From Asterias amurensis (taxonomy: Eukaryota; Echinodermata; Asteroidea; Forcipulatida; Asteriidae): a DNA stretch of 64,000 nucleotides. The position numbers and the translations under genes are program-made. How positions within the stretch are numbered: the first letter of the stretch is position 1; each line of letters begins with the position of its first letter. This document shows, piece after piece, positions 56,490 through 64,000 of the stretch. The DNA is taken from assembly GCF_032118995.1 (NCBI RefSeq), contig NC_092650.1, positions 17,541,501-17,605,500 on the forward strand, in the 5' to 3' direction. The notes below the pieces were generated by a model, which made no database searches, was not told the DNA's origin, and saw only the letters and a list, made by a program, of their open reading frames with translations.

Positions 56490-57089
56490 ATGGATGCTAT
56501 TCGAGTAATTTTGGTTGTGTGGGTTTTCTCTGGTCATATTTTGGCTGAGATCTGCCCTCCTGATTGGCATCGATACGGCGAGTCTTGTTACTTGTTTTTA
56601 AATGACAAGATGGATTGGTACGAAGCAAATCGCACCTGTACCGAAAAGTCGCGAGCCACCCTGGCCTACCCAACCTCACAGTCCGAGCAGGATTACATAT
56701 GGGACTTATTCCTGAAAAAGACACCAGACGTCAGTCTCTGGCTTGGTTGTAATGACCTCGAGGTGGAGGGAAACTGGCAGCACTGTCCGTTGAAGGGTGA
56801 TGGCAGTGGCGCTTATGAGAATTGGCAGGATGGAGAACCAAATGGTTTTTCTGATGGAGATGACTGTGGAATGATGAAATTGAGCATAAATGGCGAATGG
56901 GATGATGATCTCTGCACATATGAGGTGTTTGCTGTCTGCAAGCTCCCCGTCTGCAGCGTCCGTCTGACACCCAAGTGCCTGCTCCGTCACGCTATGGAGG
57001 AGCTACAGAAATCGTGCAGCGGGAAGGGTTGCCGATCACACCCTCAATATCACTCCTCCCTCATAGACAACTGCTGTGATGATCAGTAA
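56490..57089 (+). CDS. secreted C-type lectin, 199 aa (unit 2)
   Basis: Single exon and same architecture as the gene at 49464: signal peptide 1-19, lectin domain 22-150, Cys-rich tail 151-199. Here the sugar site is EPN (116-118), the classical mannose/GlcNAc-type motif, followed by WDD at 137-139 (the family norm is WND). Cys positions are the same as in the 49464 product. The 25 differences from that product all fall between residues 40 and 173, including the loop before and after EPN. An E-box (56112) and CCAAT lie about 378 bp upstream, and AATAAA is at 57236. EPN suggests mannose-type Ca2+-dependent binding, an inference from the motif only. Confidence 0.95.
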   Translation: MDAIRVILVVWVFSGHILAEICPPDWHRYGESCYLFLNDKMDWYEANRTCTEKSRATLAYPTSQSEQDYIWDLFLKKTPDVSLWLGCNDLEVEGNWQHCPLKGDGSGAYENWQDGEPNGFSDGDDCGMMKLSINGEWDDDLCTYEVFAVCKLPVCSVRLTPKCLLRHAMEELQKSCSGKGCRSHPQYHSSLIDNCCDDQ

Positions 57090-57235
57090 ATGACTGAAAG
57101 GGGAAACTGGCCTGCGATGATAATCTATATCTACCCTTCAATATTTATGAACAAGAAACATTGAGGCATATTATTTGTATGCGGCACCCGTAAACTCTGC
57201 ATCGTCGACTCGAAAGTAACTTACCCACATTGAGG

Positions 57236-57241
57236 AATAAA
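57236..57241 (+). other. poly(A) signal of lectin gene 3
   Basis: AATAAA lies 147 nt after the stop codon, the same spacing as in unit 1. Confidence 0.65.
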
Positions 57242-57418
57242 AATCCTTCCTCCATACTTGAAATAAGATGGAACTAGTAAGATGGCTTGCAGCTGAGCAA
57301 CGAAATTTATACTGAAGAAGAAGCTTAATAGGAGATTGATTTGAAGAGTGACATACATATTTCTGCACGGAAACCCGTGGACTTAAACTTGACATTAGTT
57401 TCCAAAGTCAGATAGAGC

Positions 57419-57484
57419 GTCGTGTCGTGCGGGGAGGCCTGCCGATCACACCCCAGATGTCACTCCTTCAATCTGTTGGAGTAA
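57419..57484 (+). pseudogene. relic lectin C-terminal tail (unit 2)
   Basis: Identical in sequence to the relic at 50393-50458 over the coding-like part, and placed the same distance after the lectin stop. Confidence 0.75.
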
Positions 57485-58435
57485 GATGAAGGGAAGATGG
57501 TGTGCCAGCTGAACAACGCAACTCGCTGAGAAGTGGCTGATCTTCGATATGTAGAAATGGAGTTTGCGATCAATTCAATGACTCAGTACTCTGGGGCGTG
57601 TAGAGCATAGAAAGGACAAGATTTCGGTGGTTCTTTTTCATTTCTATTTATGATATTGTGAGTTATGACTTCAGTTTTTTTCGGATTATCGTTGTAATTT
57701 TATCAATTGAAGTGGCCTATAGATATTAACATAAACGCATTCATATATGTAAACGTGGTTATCTTAGCATCATTACGTTTCAGCGTTAACATGCTTAGCG
57801 CAAATACAAATGCATTAACATTCTCGAGGGAGCTATTCTTCGCGTTGAAAAAATTAATATTCTTTCTGTTGTTGCGCTAGCTCACAAAATATCGGTGAAC
57901 ACAAATCGACACATGTGAGGCCAATAGTTTTATTTTTACCAATGAAATAAACAATAAATCAGTGGGGCTTTTAAGGGACAATATGAAAACAAATCTTCGT
58001 TCTAAAGAAAACAAATTCGTTAGAACGAAGACAAAATTCATTCGAACAAACAAATCTTTCTGACCAAAGATAATTTTCGTTTGAACGAGGATTTGCTTTC
58101 CTCTTTTTGACTCAAGAGAAAAATTACAGCATTGTTTAACACACACAAAAAATACAATAATTAATAATAATGAAATAAAATGTTTCATTTTAAATTTGCT
58201 CAATGTTAAAAGACTTGTAAAATAAATTCAATCGTTTGCTGAAAAAAACCATTCTTCATTATACAGAACGGTAACAAGTATGCTTGTCGCATTCGATGTT
58301 TTGCTAAAAATTTCAGCATTTGTTTGTTATGAACGGTTATTTATTATAATTAATTTGTGAATGGAAATAGTTAGTAATTATTGATTCAGAAATGATGAAA
58401 TTGTGTGCTTATCATGAATGCTTTCTGTAAACATT

Positions 58436-58820
58436 TTACAGGCAGTGGACACTATTGGTAATTACTCAAAATAATTATTAGCATAAAACCTTTCTTGGTG
58501 ACGAGTAATTGGAAGAGGTTGATGGTATAAAACATTGTGAGAAACGGCTCCCTCTGAAGTGCCATAGTTTTCGAGAAAGAAGTAATTTTCCACGAATTTG
58601 ATTTCGAGACCTCAGATTTAGAATTTGAGGTCTCGAAATCAACCATCTAAACGCACACAACTTCTTGAGAAAAGGGTGTTTTTTCTTTCATTATTATCTC
58701 GCAAGTTCGATGACCGATTGAGCTCAAATTTTCACAGGTTTGTTTTTTAAGCATATGTTGAGATACACAAACTGTGAAGGCTAGTCTTTGACAATTACCA
58801 ATAGTGTCCACTGCCTTTAA
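58436..58820 (+). mobile_element. Family A MITE
   Basis: Counterpart of 51416-51799, with the same mutated left target. Confidence 0.9.
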
Positions 58821-58903
58821 AGGCAGCTCTCAATTACTCGTCACCAAGAAATTTTTGTGCTAACAATTATTTTGAGTAATTAAAAGTAGTGTCCAGTGCC
58901 TTT

Positions 58904-59261
58904 AAAGGACTTGTGTACCTTTTGTAACACAAAACAAAATGTCCACAGATTTACATTTAACTTACACCGTTTGAAGATCATGATTGTAGAAAGCGTACCT
59001 TATTAGTTGCTGAGGTGAGAAATAACTTAAATAATGTCGTGAAAATACGTTTTTTACATGCTAAAATAATTTTCGTCTCATGATCATTGAGACGAACATT
59101 ATTTTCATTGTTTTACTCATTTCTTAAAAACTACAGCACTTCAGCAAATAATATTTTCATGGAAGCTTTCTACTATCATTATCTTTAACGGTGCAGGTTT
59201 AATGTATACATCTGTGAACATTGTGTTTTTTGTCCTACAAAAAGTACATAACCCCCTCAGA
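58904..59261. mobile_element. Family C MITE
   Basis: Counterpart of 51884-52241. Confidence 0.75.
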
Positions 59262-59579
59262 GATGATCATGATCTATCAGATACACATCTCAATTATGTA
59301 GTTTTCTTTTTTTATAATATCTTAAACTTTCAAACCCTAAATTTTTTAACCATTTGGAATCTTAGTATGCATGCCTTAGAAAAAGAAAACACTTTTGAAA
59401 AATAATACATTATTGTCACAGTATAGCTGAAGTTATAAATACGCACAAAATAAAATAAAAAACTACATTGCAACCACAGTAATCTTTAACAGTTATTCTG
59501 TAAAGGGACACGTTTGCTGTGGATCGGACGATTTGGTCCATGGAAAGCTTTTGATATCGTAGGTGGGCCTTTAGACCCT

Positions 59580-59951
59580 TTAAAGCCATTGGACACTTTC
59601 GGAACAGAAAAAAATAAAGTTCACATATTTACAAATAACTTTACAGGGTAAACAGAAGGAAATGGTGAAAGACTTCAATTGAAATATTATTCCATAAAAT
59701 GCTTCACTTTTTGAGAAATCATTAAAACAATTATCAATTCTCGATAAAGAGAATACCGGATTTATTTTGAACACATGTCATGACACGGCGAAACGTGCGG
59801 AAACAAGGGCGGGTTTTCCGTTATTTTCTCCCGACTCCGATGACCGATTGAGCCTAAATTTTCACAGGTTTGTTCTTGTATATAGAAGTTGTGATACACG
59901 AAGTGCGGGCCTTGGACAATACTGTTTACCGAAAGTGTCCAATAGCTTTAA
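59580..59951 (+). mobile_element. Family B MITE
   Basis: Counterpart of 52560-52932. Its right end reads GTGTCCAATAGCT before TTAA. Confidence 0.88.
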
Positions 59952-60529
59952 GCTATGGCCCCATTAAAAACAAATTTTATGGCAAAATTGCTGAACAAAT
60001 AATTCCTGCTTAGTAAAAGGAAGCCTGACCAATTATGGGAATTTTAAATGGGTTGAAAGATTAATCAAAAGAGGGCGCTGTTATAGATGAAGTTTGTACA
60101 CACATCGCCGTAATGGGGGAAGGGGGGCACAGAATCCCCTGCCAACACCGGTGTCGTAGGGAAATGGGGAATCTGTCACCTTGGAAAAAATTAATATGGG
60201 CTGGGTGAGAAGGATTGAAAGAGGGCGCTATCAGAATAAGTTTGTACCATAGAGTTTTGTACACAGTTCGTCGTTAGGGGGGGGGGGGGGTAGAGACTCG
60301 GTTGTAAGGGGGGGGGGGCGAACGACACACAGAATCGTATGCCGAGAAGTTCAAATTAATTAACTACATACTGAGTTACTAAGATAATTCATTTAAGAAA
60401 CATTGATTATTTTCTTGGAAACACGGAACTCAAAAAAATAATATCTCTGAAACATGGAGTTGATCTCAAGGCGCTGCTGGTTGGGTCTTGTTATATCACA
60501 TGCAAGGGGTCTACGTCACACGACCGCTT

Positions 60530-60835
60530 TCCATTACTCGTTACCAAGTAAGGTTTTTTATGCTTATAATTATTTTGAGTAATTACCAATGGTGTCCACT
60601 GCCTTTTCCACGAATTTGATTTCGAGACCTCAAGTTTCGAAGATGGGGGTCTCGAAATCAAGCATCTAAAAGCACACGACTTCGTGTGACAAGGGTGTTT
60701 TTTCTGTCATTATTATCTCGCAACTTCGATGGCCAATTGAGCTCAAATTTTCACAGGTTTGTTATTTTATGCATATGTTGATATACACCAAGTGAGAAGA
60801 CTGGTCTTTGACAATTACCAATAGTGTCCAAGTCT
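60530..60835. mobile_element. rearranged family A MITE at the end of unit 2
   Basis: Same inverted-left-end plus right-part structure as 53510-53822. Past it (AGTCTAGCGTAATG) the homology to unit 1 ends. Confidence 0.75.
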
Positions 60836-61226
60836 AGCGTAATGTAGCTGACATTTTATTCCACTTAATATGGCTTTTACACTAAAGTATTAATGAACAC
60901 TACACTTTGCGTGGGCGGCCGTGCCAAGGCGAGGTCTTTTATAGCACGCAAACAACCTCTACAAGGTTTTTAACGAAAGTTCAAGACCAAGTCATCACTC
61001 TTTTATTTATGCACTACTCTTTAATTCATAATTTACTGCCCTTTTTTTCCAAATGCGTACAAAATGAAAATATATCCAAAACTGGTTGTTCATTTGCAGG
61101 TTACGATCTCAAGCTCCGTTTCGCGAAGTGTCAAAATGCACGCGACACTCATCCGCTGGCAAAATGTCTTCTTCTTCCTGTATAGTAGAACATGGCATCC
61201 TAAAAACTGTCCCGTTTTTTTTCTTT

Positions 61227-61618
61227 TTAAAGGCAGTGGACACTTTTGGTAATTTCTCAAAATAATTATTAGCATAAATCCTTTCTTGGTGATGAGTAAT
61301 GGGGAGAGGTTGATGGTATAACACATTGTAAAGAAACGGCTCCCTCTGAAGTGCCATAGTTTTTGAGAAAGAAGTAATTTTCCACGAATAATTTTGATAT
61401 CGAGACTTCAGATTTAGAACTTGAGGACTCGAAATAAACCATAAACGCACACAACGTCGTGTCACAAGGGCGTTTTTTCTTCTTTCATTATTATCTCGCA
61501 AGTTCAATAACCGATTGAGCTCAAATTTTCACAGGTTTGTTATTTTATGCATATGTTGAGATACACCAACTGTGAAGGCTAGTCTTTGACAATTACCAAT
61601 AGTGTCCACTGCCTTTAA
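61227..61618 (+). mobile_element. Family A MITE, complete
   Basis: TTAA with AGGCAGTGGACACTTTTGG at the left and CCAATAGTGTCCACTGCCT with TTAA at the right. Confidence 0.92.
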
Positions 61619-61789
61619 TAGATTTAGAAGAAGAAGAGGTCTCAAGTACAAAGCACGACAGTGGCAGTTTTATGTAGGTCTATACAGAAGAATATTTTTC
61701 CCTTGTGCACTAGTTGTACATTGGTTCCGGTGTGTTTATTGCATTGCTATTGCTTGGCACACCTATGTTTAAACACTTCTTCAGCCACA

Positions 61790-62054
61790 CGTTTAAAAAC
61801 ACCCCCACGTGACGTGCTTACCACCATTAGGAATAGCGAAACTGTCTTGGGTAAGGAATTGAGCTTCATTTGGGGGACATTGGATTCTGCGTGTCCCCCA
61901 CCATTGAACCCGTTTTCCATTGCGTCGCAATGCCGTTCGTTGCCATGGAAACGGTAAAACACTATTGTACGGTGACTGAGAAACAGCATATCAACGAATA
62001 TAGGAGTTGTTTCACCTGGTTTTACTACTTTAACGCTATCGCGCTATATATAAA
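61790..62054 (+). promoter_or_regulatory. proximal promoter of lectin gene 4
   Basis: An E-box CACGTG (61806-61811) overlaps GTGACGTG, and CACCATTAGGAA follows. A strong TATA box TATATATAAA (62045-62054) is followed by CTACACATCAACTAAA and GAGCTGAAGAG, conserved in the paralogues. The upstream block also matches 22219-22285. Confidence 0.65.
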
Positions 62055-62184
62055 GCTACACATCAACTAAATAGAGGGAGCTGAAGAGTTTTCTGTTCAA
62101 CCGAAAATTACCAACAGTCTTTATTAGGTCCTAAAAGTACGAGTAGGCCTACTTTTTGACCTAGTTATTATTCCTGTCAGAATC

Positions 62185-62766
62185 ATGGACGGCGCTTTTC
62201 AATTAATCTTAGTTCTGTGGGTTTGCTGTGGCCATATTTTGGCTGAGATCTGCCCTCCCGATTGGAACCGATACGGCGAGTCGTGTTACTTCATTTCAAA
62301 TACCACGATGGATTGGTACCAAGCAAGGAGCACTTGTACCGAAAGGTCGCAAGCCACCCTTACCTACCCAACCTCACAACCCGAACAGGATTACATATGG
62401 GAACTATTCCAGAACAAGTTTCCTTCTACCGATCTCTGGATTGGTTGTAATGACATCGAGGAGGAGGGAAACTGGCAGGAATGTCCGATAAAGAACGACA
62501 CCAACGGTTATGAGAATTGGGGCGACGGGGAACCCAACGATCAGTTTGAATCCGATTGCGGATTGATAAGGTTAAGTAATAACGGCCTCTGGGATGACTA
62601 TCCCTGCACCCATAAGCTGTTTGCTGTCTGCAAGCTCCCCGTCTGCAGCATCCGTTTGACACCCAAGTGCCTGCTCCGTCACGCTATGAGGGAGCTAGAG
62701 AAATCGTGCCGATCACACCCTCAATATCACTCCTCCCTCATAGACGACTGCTGTGATGATCAGTAA
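62185..62766 (+). CDS. secreted C-type lectin, 193 aa
   Basis: Single exon. Signal peptide 1-20 (ends HILA). The lectin domain covers about 23-149 with C23/C34, C51/C149, C125/C141 and the extra C88/C100. The sugar site is EPN (116-118) followed by WDD (136-138), so it is a candidate mannose-type binder. The first part (TTMDWYQARSTC) is closer to lectin gene 1, and the tail (CLLRHAMREL, then CRSHPQYH and CCDDQ) is closer to genes 2 and 3, so it looks like a mosaic or an intermediate. The tail lacks the SGKG insert of genes 2 and 3, which explains part of its shorter length. Sequons NTT and NDT are present. Confidence 0.95.
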   Translation: MDGAFQLILVLWVCCGHILAEICPPDWNRYGESCYFISNTTMDWYQARSTCTERSQATLTYPTSQPEQDYIWELFQNKFPSTDLWIGCNDIEEEGNWQECPIKNDTNGYENWGDGEPNDQFESDCGLIRLSNNGLWDDYPCTHKLFAVCKLPVCSIRLTPKCLLRHAMRELEKSCRSHPQYHSSLIDDCCDDQ

Positions 62767-63033
62767 ACGACTGAAAGGGGAAACTGGCCTGCGATGAGAA
62801 CAATCAACGCTTCAATTCCTTTATGCTTGAAACATGGTTTGTCATCTGATAAACGAAACTTATACTGAAGAATTAACTAAGTAACAGATGGACGGTGAGA
62901 AGAATAGTGAACTATTTGATTTGAAGATTTATATATTTCTGCACGGAAAGGGAAGGTAAAGGAAACCCGTGGACTTAAACTTTTCGTTACTTTCTAAAGT
63001 CAGTAAATCATTGACGAGCTACCGGCCGGATAA

Positions 63034-63131
63034 GAGCGTCGGTGGTGCGAGAAGGCTTGCTGATCAACGCCCCCCCCCCCCCCCCCCCCACACACACACA
63101 CGTCGCTCATTCAATCTGTTGGAGCAAGCAA
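63034..63131 (+). pseudogene. relic lectin tail, disrupted by a simple repeat
   Basis: GAGCGTCGGTGGTGCGAGAAGG, read in pieces, then TCATTCAATCTGTTGGAGCAAG match the relics at 50393 and 57419, but a C-run and (CA)n at 63070-63101 interrupt it. It is the third case of the same vestige after a lectin gene. Confidence 0.6.
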
Positions 63132-63658
63132 GATGAAGGGAAGATGGTGTGCCAGCTTGACAACGAAACTCGCCGAGAAATGGCTGGTGGTGACATGAAA
63201 GACACAAGTTGCTACTTTTACGATCTGTAGAAATGGAGTTTGACAATCAATTCAATGACTCAGTACTTTAGGGCGTGTAAAGCATGGAGAGGACTTTCCA
63301 AACAATATTTGGTGTTTTTTTTCTTCTTCAAATTTTTAGTGTTTATAGTAATATTGTGAGTTGTGACTTCAGTTTGTTTGAACATAATCGTTGTAATTTT
63401 TACCAATATTGAAGTAGCCTAGATATTACTGATGATATAAAACGCATCCCTTTGTTGTTAACCCTCTTATAATAATGTAAGCGAGATTGTGCTAACATCA
63501 TTACGTTTCAGCGTAAAAATGCTTAGCGCAAAAACAAATATTCCTCACTTTTGAAAATTTGCACACAAAATAATGGTGAACACAAATCAAGTCGTGTGAC
63601 GCTAACCAACTATAATTATTTTCACAATAACTAATGATAGAAACATATGAGGGGACCT

Positions 63659-64000
63659 TTAAAAGCAATGGACAACTTTGGTAATATTTTTGTCAAAAAC
63701 CAGCCTTCTTACTTGGTGTATCTGAACACATGCATAAAGTTACATAAACAAAATAAAAAACTGTGAAAGTTGCGAGAAAATAATGGAAGAAAAAAGTCTT
63801 GTCGCACAAGTTTTGTGCGTTCAAATGCTTGAATTTGAGACCTGCTTAAGTGACAAATAATTACCTCTTTAAAAAGAACTACGTCACTCCAGAGAGAGAG
63901 AGAGTTCTCACAATGTTTTATATTATAGAACTGACATACAGATCCTTGCCATTTGATTGGTGGAACTTACTTCACGTGACATTCACTATTACTCCCATCC
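63659..64000 (-). mobile_element. Family A MITE, diverged, reaching the window end
   Basis: Begins TTAAAAGCAATGGACAAC with the inverted right-end landmarks (CTTACTTGGTGTATCTGAAC). The left-end region appears as TTCTCACAATGTTTTATA near 63905. It diverges before the window ends. Confidence 0.7.

Larger units (their letters stand above)
53823..60840. repeat. tandem segmental duplication, unit 2 (carries lectin 56490)
   Basis: Same order as unit 1: family A (54814), B (55413), D (55830), lectin (56490), relic tail (57419), A (58436), C (58904), B (59580), repeat pair (60043) and rearranged A (60530). It lacks the two unit-1 insertions. Confidence 0.92.

Noticed and set aside
50856-58203. Minus-strand 108-codon frame conserved word for word at 50856-51182 and 57877-58203
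   Set aside because: Identity is explained by the recent tandem duplication (the whole flank is about 99% identical). The composition is AT-driven, with no matching frame after lectin gene 4.

Overview
The window is a piece of nuclear DNA from a marine deuterostome invertebrate, most likely an echinoderm; a sea star is plausible but not proven. The reasons are AT-rich DNA packed with short inverted-repeat transposons and tRNA-derived SINEs, a metazoan UBE2V (MMS2) gene with introns, and a tandem cluster of small secreted C-type lectins. No retrovirus-like, Polinton or other capsid-bearing element was recognised, and there is no CRISPR array or genuine tRNA or rRNA gene.

Layout. 1.3-2.3 kb: one unrecognised intronless coding block (289 aa) with a poly(A) signal. 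6.2-12.2 kb: a complete four-exon UBE2V gene whose first coding exon is 4 nt; its introns hold a LINE relic, SINEs and several MITEs. 12.2-27.5 kb: no genes, many small transposons, hairpins and minisatellites. 27.5-36.9 kb: a two-coding-exon nuclear zinc-finger protein of 1014 aa with a long probable 3' UTR. 36.9-42.2 kb: no genes; it holds a three-level nested transposon stack. 42.2-63.1 kb: four intronless, plus-strand, secreted C-type lectin genes (starts 42350, 49464, 56490, 62185), each with a TATA-like core promoter and a Cys-rich C-terminal tail.

The lectin genes 49464 and 56490 lie in a recent tandem duplication with a period near 7.02 kb. The flank downstream of the two stop codons is almost identical (about 4 substitutions in roughly 1.1 kb by hand count). 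The central 400 bp of the coding region differs at about 38 sites, of which only 7 are silent, giving 25 amino-acid replacements. This local burst of replacement in the sugar-binding domain, together with EPN, EPS and EPR variants at the ligand site, suggests a diversifying immune or recognition lectin family and is the most interesting signal in the window.

Three related TTAA-flanked MITE families (called A, B and C here) supply more than 25 insertions, concentrated in the lectin cluster and at the duplication boundaries. Two other families (D and E) use a 3-bp CWG target, shown by an empty site in the second duplication unit. Family names A to G are local labels, not database names.
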